From assembly GCA_964372855.1 (NCBI GenBank), contig CAYJRY010000030.1, positions 1 to 14,219 of the forward strand: a DNA stretch of 14,219 nucleotides, in the 5' to 3' direction. The position numbers and the translations under genes are program-made. The notes below the pieces were generated by a model. The model saw only the letters and a list, made by a program, of their open reading frames with translations, ran no database searches and was not told where the DNA came from. Shown here one piece after another: positions 6,539-12,493 of the stretch. Origin of the DNA: JACOXT01 sp964372855. GTDB taxonomy: Bacteria; Patescibacteriota; Microgenomatia; Levybacterales; UBA12049. Within the stretch, counting starts at the first letter, position 1; each line of letters starts with the position of its first letter.

Positions 6539-7038
6539 GGAAATGTAATAATTCCAAACGAATTGATATCAATTGTCTCTAAAGGTGTTCCACTGCTATC
6601 TGTAAGCACAATCCTAGTAGGTGAAAATTGGGTGAGTGGAGAACTTCTAAATTCGCTTATCGATCCCTTTAAAACTGGATACTCTATGAAATGCCCTTCG
6701 TCTGAAGAGGAAAACTCGATAGGGCCATATATTTTTTTCTCGTATATCAAGTGTGTCGACCCTCCACAAATAGCCTCTAATTGATAAGTTTTTTTATTAA
6801 CTAAATCTACTTTGTAATATTCAAGTGGGTTTACACCACATTCACTGGGTTTCACCTGAGACAGTGCACGAGATCTTGCAGCATTTAATGTATCGACAAG
6901 ATCTACAATCGACCTTTGTAGAGCAGTTTGTCTATTATAATTACTCAGTCCAACTATACCTACAGCTGACAGGGTGGCCATGACTGAGAAAACGACTATT
7001 AATTCGACTAAAGTAAATCCATTTGATTTATTGATCAT
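6535..7038 (-). CDS. GspH/FimT-like minor pilin (first copy)
   Basis: This 167-residue prepilin has leader MINKSNG before FTLVELIVVFSVMATLSAVG, with Glu +5. GLSNYNR and LVDTLNAARSRALSQVKP follow, the helix-to-head junction of GspH/FimT proteins. The head is beta-rich and ends in RIVLTDSSG...IDINSFGIITF. The frame is open 48 nt further to an ATG at 7086. That start would overlap the previous gene deeply and give an odd leader. ATG 7038 is chosen because it makes a 4-nt ATGA overlap with the upstream stop and a 7-residue leader, as in the sister gene downstream. The two GspH-like genes look like a tandem duplication that has diverged mainly in the head. Confidence 0.86.
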   Translation of the reverse strand: MINKSNGFTLVELIVVFSVMATLSAVGIVGLSNYNRQTALQRSIVDLVDTLNAARSRALSQVKPSECGVNPLEYYKVDLVNKKTYQLEAICGGSTHLIYEKKIYGPIEFSSSDEGHFIEYPVLKGSISEFRSSPLTQFSPTRIVLTDSSGTPLETIDINSFGIITFP

Positions 7039-7598
7039 GGGTTTCGAAGTACATAGTATTTGCTTGTCCCTCCGGTTGTTGGACATGATCCTGTCCCACC
7101 AGGACTTGAATCAGAGGCATTTTGATCGGCACCATTCTCAATGCATGCGCCTAATTTATAGCTTGAGCCAGCAGTTTTCTCATAATAATACCTTCCACCA
7201 TTATACTGAGTTCCAGTCCATAATGGATCACATGGAATTTTGTTCATGTATTCTACTGATGAGGTTGGATGCCTAAAAGAACCACCGCAACTAGTTTGCG
7301 GAAATTGACCGGCAGAATTGCCAACATCCGGATAAAATCCGACATCTGCTCTGTATAGTTCAAGAGCAGATCGAATTTGGTTAAGGTCGGATTTGCGAAC
7401 TCCGTCTCGAGCTCTTTGCCTTACACCGACGAAATTTGCCACCAAAAGTCCTGACAAAAGTCCGATAATAACTATTGCCACCAAAAGTTCAATCAAGGTG
7501 AATCCTTTGGATTCACGATTAATGATTAATGAATAATGATTAATGAAATTATTTTGTAAATTTTTTTTTCTATTCTTTAATCCTAAATCTTTAATCAT
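7035..7598 (-). CDS. GspG-like pilin, second copy
   Basis: This 187-residue prepilin is cleaved after Gly32, before FTLIELLVAIVIIGLLSGLLVANF (Glu +5 present). After the helix, RKSDLNQIRSALELYRADVGFYPD matches major pseudopilin/type IVa-like pilins (GspG type), where this segment leads into the head. The head is Gly-, Ser- and Tyr-rich with four Cys (TSCGG, IPCDP, GACIE, GSCPT). The 32-residue leader is long; part of it is encoded by a 7-bp repeat array (7511-7545). The start is well supported: GGGGGTGAT (7609-7601) matches the ideal Shine-Dalgarno in 8 of 9 positions, 6 nt before ATG counting from its G-run. It could be a second pilus subunit or a minor pilin. Confidence 0.87.
   Translation of the reverse strand: MIKDLGLKNRKKNLQNNFINHYSLIINRESKGFTLIELLVAIVIIGLLSGLLVANFVGVRQRARDGVRKSDLNQIRSALELYRADVGFYPDVGNSAGQFPQTSCGGSFRHPTSSVEYMNKIPCDPLWTGTQYNGGRYYYEKTAGSSYKLGACIENGADQNASDSSPGGTGSCPTTGGTSKYYVLRNP
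7511..7545 (+). repeat. Heptamer array (ATTAATG type) in a pilin leader
   Basis: Four tandem 7-bp units ATTAATG lie at 7518-7545 (one is AATAATG). They are preceded by a diverged unit ATTCACG at 7511. The array lies in the leader-coding part of the second GspG-like pilin, in a stretch removed by PilD. Confidence 0.75.
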
Positions 7599-7600
7599 AA

Positions 7601-7609
7601 ATCACCCCC
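7601..7609 (-). promoter_or_regulatory. Strong Shine-Dalgarno for the second GspG-like pilin
   Basis: GGGGGTGAT on the - strand matches GGAGGTGAT at 8 of 9 bases. Its G-run ends 6 nt before ATG 7598. It shows that this genome uses Shine-Dalgarno initiation for at least some internal operon genes. Confidence 0.7.
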
Positions 7610-7610
7610 G

Positions 7611-8147
7611 TCACGGGCTGACATTCGGACTCGACACACCGTAAGTGCAATTATTGCCTGTACCGCACTTTGGAGAACCCGGAATTGTTCCGCTACTAAT
7701 ACTCGTGCATTCACTACCATTATTGCAAGCTTGCGGATCATTTGATCTATCTAAAGATGCAAAGAGATAATATGATTGGTTATTTGTTGTTGAATTTGAG
7801 TAATAAGAATAATTTTTTGTCGAAGAAGGATCTATTGGGAGTAATTCCATATATGGCCTAAATCCATTAGTTCCCCAACCCACAGTTGTTGCTGAATCTT
7901 TCTTAATTCTATAGTTTGTCGCAACCGATGTGTCAGCTTCTGGGTATCTGCCAAAATCATTATAAAATGTTTCAAGAGCTCTTTGGATTTGTGCTAAATC
8001 TGATTTTCTTTTGGCATCATTGGCTTTTTGGATTTGAGTGACTGGATTCATAACTAGTGTAACAGCGCCAGCCATTGCTCCAATTACAGCAATAGTTACC
8101 AGAAGCTCGATTAGAGTAAAACCTCTTTGAGGCTTTCCCTTGTTCAA
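7611..8147 (-). CDS. GspG-like pilin, first copy (probable TTG start)
   Basis: The product is about 178 residues. The leader is (M)NKGKPQRG, cleaved before FTLIELLVTIAVIGAMAGAVTLVMNP, with Glu +5. RKSDLAQIQRALETFYNDFGRYPE follows, typical of GspG-type pilins, then a Ser/Asn/Thr-rich head with four Cys near the C-terminus. No ATG or GTG lies in frame between the end of pilD (8213) and the cleavage site. The only ATGs in frame are deep inside pilD, at 8342 and 8357, and would give an absurd leader. The TTG at 8147 gives a 9-residue leader like its neighbours. ATT or ATC starts slightly upstream cannot be excluded. An 8-bp tandem repeat lies just upstream. The identity as a pilin is firm; the start is not. 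Confidence 0.8.
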   Translation of the reverse strand: MNKGKPQRGFTLIELLVTIAVIGAMAGAVTLVMNPVTQIQKANDAKRKSDLAQIQRALETFYNDFGRYPEADTSVATNYRIKKDSATTVGWGTNGFRPYMELLPIDPSSTKNYSYYSNSTTNNQSYYLFASLDRSNDPQACNNGSECTSISSGTIPGSPKCGTGNNCTYGVSSPNVSP

Positions 8148-8172
8148 ATGTTCGATTGTTTCATTGTTATTA

Positions 8173-8200
8173 GCAATGCAGCAATGCAGCAATGCAGCAA
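8173..8200 (+). repeat. 8-bp tandem repeat upstream of a pilin gene
   Basis: Three perfect copies of GCAATGCA plus a half copy lie between the pilD stop and the probable start of the first GspG-like pilin. It is the one tandem array here with period 8 rather than 7. Copy-number change would alter leader length or, if translation starts upstream, the frame. Confidence 0.8.
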
Positions 8201-8212
8201 TTTTTGAAGTAA

Positions 8213-9007
8213 TTATAGAGGAAACAAAAATGGAAATACTATTTCCAAAATTTGTTTTTCTAAAAAAAGAGCAGAAAGCGTTCCCAATACCAAAAAAGGA
8301 CCAAAGGGAATTTTTGTTCCCGTAAGCCGTTTTTTCTTCCATACAATTAGTATGCATCCAACTATAGCTCCTGTCAAGAAGGCAGTATACAAAGCTATAA
8401 TTATCCCTGGGAAACCCAATATAAGACCCATTAAAAAAGAAAATTTTACATCCCCAAACCCCATGCCACGCCCGCGTGTTACAAGAAATAAAAATAGAAA
8501 AAATATAAAAGCACCTATGGCAGACAGAAGATGGGGAAGTATGAAGTATAAAGTATGAAGTATGAAGTAAAAAACGGAAAGTAAAATAGTTAGAAATACA
8601 ACTTTATCAGGAATAATGCCATATTTAAGGTCGGTATAAAAGACAACAATAAGAGAAGAGATAATAATTAAATAATATACCAAAGCAATTATTTGCTCTA
8701 TGCTTAATACTTTATACTTAATACTTTCGTGAGGAATTAAAATAATAGTAAAAACAAATAATATTCCAGTTGTTAATTCTACAATAGGATAATATATTGA
8801 AAGGGGAGTATGACAATATCTACATTTACCCTTCAAAGTTATAAATGACAAAAGGGGTACAAGATCATACCACGCTAATTCTTTTTTACAAGACTCACAG
8901 TGCGATCGCCCGCCAAAAACAGATTCTCCCCTTGGCAACCTATCAACCAAAACATTCAAAAAACTTCCGACAAACAAACCTAAAATAAAAAGGAAAATAA
9001 TCTCCAC
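8213..9007 (-). CDS. pilD: Prepilin peptidase and N-methylase PilD
   Basis: This polytopic inner-membrane aspartyl protease removes prepilin leaders after Gly and methylates the new N-terminus. The 264 residues begin with a GLFVGSFLNVLVDRLPRGES segment typical of the family. The zinc-binding cytoplasmic loop follows with C37xxC40 and C62xxC65. The two catalytic Asp are in YTDLKYGIIPD (D126) and GMGFGDVKF (D186). At least six hydrophobic segments are visible. The start is GTG, and a promoter ends 6 nt before it. Two 7-bp repeat arrays lie inside the gene: one in a variable loop (about residues 95-102) and one encoding a membrane segment (about 146-158, YFILHTLYFIL). It serves the eight prepilin-like genes in this window. 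Confidence 0.95.
   Translation of the reverse strand: MEIIFLFILGLFVGSFLNVLVDRLPRGESVFGGRSHCESCKKELAWYDLVPLLSFITLKGKCRYCHTPLSIYYPIVELTTGILFVFTIILIPHESIKYKVLSIEQIIALVYYLIIISSLIVVFYTDLKYGIIPDKVVFLTILLSVFYFILHTLYFILPHLLSAIGAFIFFLFLFLVTRGRGMGFGDVKFSFLMGLILGFPGIIIALYTAFLTGAIVGCILIVWKKKRLTGTKIPFGPFLVLGTLSALFLEKQILEIVFPFLFPL
8536..8570 (+). repeat. Heptamer array inside pilD (membrane segment)
   Basis: Five tandem 7-bp units (GAAGTAT with variants AAAGTAT and GAAGTAA) lie within the pilD coding region. On the coding strand they encode a hydrophobic segment with a 7-residue repeat (YFILHTL, YFIL). The period is not a multiple of three, yet the reading frame stays open. Confidence 0.8.
8703..8723 (+). 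repeat. Short heptamer array inside pilD (loop)
   Basis: Three 7-bp units (CTTAATA, CTTTATA, then CTTAATA again) fall in the variable loop between the zinc loop and the first catalytic Asp of PilD. They are related to the GAAGTAT family on the opposite strand. Confidence 0.6.
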
Positions 9008-9013
9008 TTAACT

Positions 9014-9041
9014 ATTGTAGCAAAGGATTAGGAGGATTCAA
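9014..9041 (-). promoter_or_regulatory. Likely leaderless promoter of pilD
   Basis: On the - strand -35 TTGAAT (9041-9036), 16 nt, then -10 TACAAT (9019-9014) preceded by TGC (extended -10). Six bases separate the -10 from the GTG start of pilD. It lies between the decayed gene and pilD, a natural place for a new transcript. No Shine-Dalgarno is visible. Activity is inferred. Confidence 0.55.
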
Positions 9042-9047
9042 GGACTT

Positions 9048-9402
9048 TTACTCGTTTATAAGACTCTTGATTTCTCTTCTTATTTGTAAGTTTACTAATC
9101 CCGATTCTTGCCGCATAGTCTCAAGTTGTTTGGCTATTTTAGCGTAATATCTAATATCTGATCGTGATATCCTTATGCTTTCCACCAATTCTTCTTTCTA
9201 ATTTACCTAATTTAAAAACTGTATTTGCGCTAATTTTTATCTACAATATATCAAGCTTTGAATCAAATTTTTTCTCAAACTAAACAAATTTCTTATACAT
9301 CTTTTTTTCAAATATATTTTCAAACTCTGAAAATCTTTTATTAAGAGATTTATTTAGATACTTTTTTGTTATAACTTGATTCGAATTAATATTTTGTTCC
9401 AT
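9048..9402 (-). pseudogene. Decayed small coiled-coil gene
   Basis: The interval between the major pilin and pilD (9008-9470) holds no intact gene but does hold coding remnants. One frame begins with ATG at 9402 and reads MEQNINSNQVITKKYLNKSLN, then RFSEFENIFEKKMYKKFV. It meets TAG at 9280-9282, continues FEKKFDSKLDIL to a second TAG at 9241-9243, then shows FKLGKLERRI. The sequence then resumes in another frame as EELVESIRISRSDIRYYAKIA and continues to TAA at 9048-9050 (ending IKSLINE). The pieces together look like the small Lys/Glu-rich coiled-coil hypothetical proteins common in CPR genomes, from memory. Two in-frame stops and one frameshift indicate decay. TAG is a true stop elsewhere here (trmD, pilB), so recoding is unlikely. 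Function is unknown. Confidence 0.55.
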
Positions 9403-9470
9403 AAAAATATTGTCGAGGAGATAAAAAAATGGATTAATGTATGAAGAAATTATAGGTAATGAAGCAATAT

Positions 9471-10079
9471 TTAGAAATAAGTAAAAGTAAATGCTGATGG
9501 TTGCGCTCCTGCAGGCGTACAAATAATACCACTACGACCATCAGTTGATGACCATGCGAAGAATGTACCTTCAGTACTTGCACATTTAGATTTTTCAGCA
9601 CCAGATTCCATACTGACATATGCCACGGCTTCAGTAGATGTACCGTTTACATAATAACAATAATTATTATGTGCATTTGTTGTGCATGCTGAGGTTCCTG
9701 TAACAGAATATGCTTGAGCAGATGGTACTTGTTTTATTTCCCCCGCATTCACTAATGTTGTTATCCACGTAGCAGATACTGGAGGATACGTGGTAACACC
9801 AGCTGATGTAGCTCTACTTGTATAATATGCTTGTAATGCCCGAGCCATCTGACCTAGTGCATTTTTTCTAGATGCATCTCTTGTTCTAGCAAATTGCTGT
9901 ACGGGATCAATTAATAACAATACTCCTGCTGCCAAGACACCAAGGATTGCGATTACGATAAGAAGTTCAATAAGTGTAAAGCCTTTTGAGGAAGATAATT
10001 TTTTGAATAAATCCAGCACCTTAATTTTATGATTTAATTTGCTAAATTTTGAAAAGGTGCTGGATAAATTCTTTTTCAT
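9471..10079 (-). CDS. Type IV pilin, probable major subunit
   Basis: This 202-residue prepilin has an unusually long leader of 33 residues, cleaved after Gly33. The mature N-terminus is FTLIELLIVIAILGVLAAGVLLL, with Glu +5. RTRDASRKNALGQMARALQAYY follows, as in CPR and GspG-like pilins, then a small-residue-rich head (Ser, Thr, Ala) with Cys pairs in ACTTNAHNNYCYYV and SKCAST...GIICTP, probably disulfides. It follows pilB, pilT and pilC and has its own promoter-like sequence, which suggests high and separate expression and hence the major-subunit role (inference). The ATG at 10079 is the only start available. A 12-bp inverted repeat lies in the leader-coding region. A second GspG-like gene further down could instead be the major pilin. 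Confidence 0.87.
   Translation of the reverse strand: MKKNLSSTFSKFSKLNHKIKVLDLFKKLSSSKGFTLIELLIVIAILGVLAAGVLLLIDPVQQFARTRDASRKNALGQMARALQAYYTSRATSAGVTTYPPVSATWITTLVNAGEIKQVPSAQAYSVTGTSACTTNAHNNYCYYVNGTSTEAVAYVSMESGAEKSKCASTEGTFFAWSSTDGRSGIICTPAGAQPSAFTFTYF
10011..10065 (-). promoter_or_regulatory. 12-bp inverted repeat in the major-pilin leader
   Basis: ATCCAGCACCTT (10011-10022) and its exact complement AAGGTGCTGGAT (10054-10065) flank a 31-nt A+T-rich loop. In the mRNA this would form a 12-bp stem about 14 nt after the start codon, within the part encoding the cleaved leader. It could affect translation or mRNA processing. The repeat is seen; the role is inferred. Confidence 0.6.
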
Positions 10080-10096
10080 TTTTATGAATACTTAAT

Positions 10097-10126
10097 TATT
10101 TAGACACATTTTTTTTGTGTTGTCAA
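10097..10126 (-). promoter_or_regulatory. Probable promoter of the major pilin
   Basis: A perfect -35 TTGACA lies at 10126-10121. The -10 is weaker: TAAATA (10102-10097) at 18-nt spacing is the best fit, with CTAAAT at 17 nt as an alternative. The spacer contains an A8 tract within an inverted repeat (ACACA/TGTGT, 10104-10120). Transcription would start about 10090, giving a very short leader without a Shine-Dalgarno site. Confidence 0.5.
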
Positions 10127-10149
10127 GGGGGCAAAATGAAGCTAGATGG

Positions 10150-10205
10150 GAAGTATGAAGTGCGAAATATGAACTATGAATTATGAAGCATGAGAGATGA
10201 AAGAT
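10150..10205 (+). repeat. Eight-unit heptamer array between pilC and the major pilin
   Basis: Eight consecutive 7-bp units starting with GA (consensus GAAnTAT, for example GAAGTAT and GAACTAT) run from 10150 to the stop codon of pilC at 10205-10207. It is the longest direct array in the window. Part of it (10157-10180) matches the - strand of the PilX-like leader at 23 of 24 bases. Confidence 0.8.
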
Positions 10206-11413
10206 TATTGAATTGCCTGGGTGAGTTGATAAATTGGAGTGATGATTGAGAAGATCAAAAATGCAACACCTACACCCAATACTATCATAATTGCAGGCTC
10301 AAGAGCGGTTGTAAGAACTTTTATGGACAAATCAACTTCATTTTCAAAATATTCAGCAGCACGCGTCAGCGTCTCATCTAATTTTCCTGTTTGCTCACCT
10401 ATTTTTACAAGCTCAACCAAATTCGGGGGAAAAAGCGCATAAAAAGCCATAGCATCACCCATCGTGACGCCTTTTTCAATTCTTTTCGCAACATCAAGTA
10501 CCGCGTTACTATAATGCACGTTTCCGGTAACGTCAGCTGCTTCTTTTAGGGATTCTATTACCAAGGTACCAGATCCAAGCATAGCTCCAGTGGTACGCGA
10601 AAACTCCGCTAGAATTGAGTTTTTAATTATTTTTCCAAAAATCGGCATCTTAAGTAAAAGACTATCAATCATAAGCTTGCCTTCAACTGTTCTTCGCCAG
10701 CGGGTAAGAAGGTATAAGACAATTACAACAGACACCAAAACAACCGGCCAATAATTTATACTGAATTTCGAAAGTCCGATTACTATTTGCGTAGTCCAAG
10801 GCAGATCAACACCCAAACTTTCATATAACTCACCTAGTTGTGGAATAACAAATATCATCATTATAAAAACAACAGCAATCATCATGAGAACCACAATAAT
10901 AGGATAAGCAAGAGCTCCTTTTATAGATCCTTTTAATTTTTGCTGTTTTTCTAAAGTCTCTGCCAGTCTCAAAAGCGTTTTATCCAAAAGCCCTGATCCC
11001 TCAGATGCCTTGATTAACGATATATAAACTGGAGAAAAAACACTGGGGTATTTGGACAAAGCAGCAGACAAACTTTTGCCTTCTTCTATATCACCTATTG
11101 CTGCCTCTAAAACTTCTTTGAATGCCTCAGAACTAGTTTGATTTTTGATTATTTCCAAAGATCTAATTAAGGTAATTCCTGAAGTAAGCATTGATGATAA
11201 GTGTCTGGTGAAAGAAACTACGTCTTTTGATTTGACTTTTCCCGAAAAAAAAGGAACAAAATCTGAAAGCTTAAATTTCTCCTGACGCGTAATTGATATG
11301 GGGATAAAATCCTTGCTTCGAAGATAGGATGCTGCTTCTTTCTCATCTCGCGCCTCAATCAGTCCATTTATTGTTTTGCCATCATGAGTAACTGCTTTGT
11401 AGTAAAGAGTCAT
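10205..11413 (-). CDS. pilC: PilC, inner-membrane platform of the type IV pilus
   Basis: This 402-residue protein belongs to the T2SF/GspF family and couples the PilB and PilT motors to pilin insertion. The N-terminal YYKAVTHDGKTINGLIEA start is typical. Two homologous cytoplasmic domains follow (about 65-165 and 268-370), each with the family helix pattern FTRHLSSMLTSGITLIRSLE or FSRTTGAMLGSGTLVIESLK. Membrane helices lie at about 169-192, 221-238 and 372-396. GEQTGKLDETL (about 339-349) is the usual motif of the second domain, with ASEGSGLLDKTL its counterpart in the first. Length is normal. The ATG is 4 nt after the pilT stop, with no clear ribosome binding site, so translation is probably coupled to pilT. 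Confidence 0.96.
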   Translation of the reverse strand: MTLYYKAVTHDGKTINGLIEARDEKEAASYLRSKDFIPISITRQEKFKLSDFVPFFSGKVKSKDVVSFTRHLSSMLTSGITLIRSLEIIKNQTSSEAFKEVLEAAIGDIEEGKSLSAALSKYPSVFSPVYISLIKASEGSGLLDKTLLRLAETLEKQQKLKGSIKGALAYPIIVVLMMIAVVFIMMIFVIPQLGELYESLGVDLPWTTQIVIGLSKFSINYWPVVLVSVVIVLYLLTRWRRTVEGKLMIDSLLLKMPIFGKIIKNSILAEFSRTTGAMLGSGTLVIESLKEAADVTGNVHYSNAVLDVAKRIEKGVTMGDAMAFYALFPPNLVELVKIGEQTGKLDETLTRAAEYFENEVDLSIKVLTTALEPAIMIVLGVGVAFLIFSIITPIYQLTQAIQ

Positions 11414-11417
11414 AAAA

Positions 11418-12485
11418 CTACTTAACCAATCTCATAAAATCTTCTTGGTGCAGTGAATAACTTTTTCCAGTCTCAAGACTGATACTGCCAGATAGAACAA
11501 GAGTTGACAATGAAGAATCAAGAGTGATCATGCCTTTATCTTTGGATGTTTGAATCACAGAATCAATAAGATGTGTTTTACCCTCTCTTATAATACTTGC
11601 AACCGCGGGAGTCCCAAGAAGCACCTCAACAGCCGGTGCACGACCGCCATTTATCATAGGAAGTAACCTTTGGCTAACAATACCTCTTAATGTTGCTGCC
11701 AATTGAATTTTAATTTGTGCTTGCTGAACTGCTGGGAAAGAATCAATTATTCTATCTATACTTTGGGCTGCTGAATTCGTATGAAGGCTTGAGAAAACCA
11801 AATGCCCTGTTTCTGCGATTGTGATAACTGTTGCCATTGTTTCAGGATCCCGCATTTCTCCGACCAAAACAATATCCGGATCTTCTCGCAAAGCAGAACG
11901 TAAGGCAAATTCCCATGAATGAGTATCCTGATTCATCTCACGCTGTGAAATTATGCTTTTCCCATTTGGATAAACATATTCAATTGGGTCTTCAATTGTC
12001 AAAATATGTGCCGCACGGCTAAGATTGATTTCGTTTATCATTGAGGCAAGAGTAGTTGATTTTCCATGACCTGTTGGACCTGTAACTAAAATTAGACCTT
12101 GTTTGAGTGTCGCGAAACTATGAAGAATTTGGGGCAAATGCAAATCTTCAATTGTTTGAATTGATGGCGGGAAAAGCCTGAAAGCCGCTGAAATGTATCT
12201 TCTTTGATAATATAAATTTGCGCGAAACCTTCCTAAATTTCCATACGCCCCACCTCCAAAACCAAATGAAAAGTCAAGTTCTTTGTTTGCCAGAAGCAGA
12301 TCTTTTTGGGAAGGTGAAAGAAGAGAAAAAACCATTGTTTCGATATTTTGAGGTGTCAAGGCAGAATGTCCCGGAACAAATTCCAAAGCTCCATCAATCC
12401 GAATAGCAGGCGGAATCCCAGCCAAAAGATGAAGATCAGATGCCTTGTTCTTAATAGTTATTTTTAATAATTCTTGTATATCCAC
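11418..12485 (-). CDS. pilT: PilT, pilus retraction ATPase
   Basis: This 355-residue hexameric ATPase of the GspE/PilT family powers pilus depolymerisation. The N-terminus with SDLHLLAGIPPAIRIDG is the PilT PAS-like domain. The ATPase core follows: Walker A GPTGHGKS (136-143), Asp box IEDPIEY (164-170), Walker B DPDIVLVGEMRD (202-213) and His box TGHLVFSSLHT (226-236). IIREGK (298-303) corresponds to the PilT-specific AIRNLIREGK region. There is no zinc tetracysteine, which separates it from PilB. The start is GTG with only a weak upstream GG. The 71-bp gap to pilB is filled by an inverted heptamer array. Retraction implies possible twitching, adhesion or DNA uptake. Confidence 0.95.
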   Translation of the reverse strand: MDIQELLKITIKNKASDLHLLAGIPPAIRIDGALEFVPGHSALTPQNIETMVFSLLSPSQKDLLLANKELDFSFGFGGGAYGNLGRFRANLYYQRRYISAAFRLFPPSIQTIEDLHLPQILHSFATLKQGLILVTGPTGHGKSTTLASMINEINLSRAAHILTIEDPIEYVYPNGKSIISQREMNQDTHSWEFALRSALREDPDIVLVGEMRDPETMATVITIAETGHLVFSSLHTNSAAQSIDRIIDSFPAVQQAQIKIQLAATLRGIVSQRLLPMINGGRAPAVEVLLGTPAVASIIREGKTHLIDSVIQTSKDKGMITLDSSLSTLVLSGSISLETGKSYSLHQEDFMRLVK

Positions 12486-12493
12486 AATTTACC

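Noticed and set aside
9241..9282. Possible recoding of TAG as an amino acid, to rescue the coiled-coil gene.
   Set aside because: trmD, pilB and the PilX-like gene end at TAG in good positions, and a frameshift is needed as well, so simple decay is the better explanation.
9280..9522. 80-codon frame on the - strand starting inside the end of the major pilin.
   Set aside because: Its first half overlaps pilin coding sequence in another frame. Only the part from ATG 9402 looks protein-like, and it was described as the decayed gene instead.
10103..10124. Intrinsic terminator after pilC, suggested by the T8 run and short inverted repeat.
   Set aside because: For the - strand genes the run reads as A's, and the stem is only 5 bp with no G+C-rich core. 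It fits better as a promoter spacer.
11405..11435. A leaderless-type extended -10 (TGG+TTAAGT, 6 nt before the ATG) in front of pilC.
   Set aside because: The hexamer matches consensus at only about half the positions and there is no -35. pilC starts 4 nt after pilT and is most simply co-translated.
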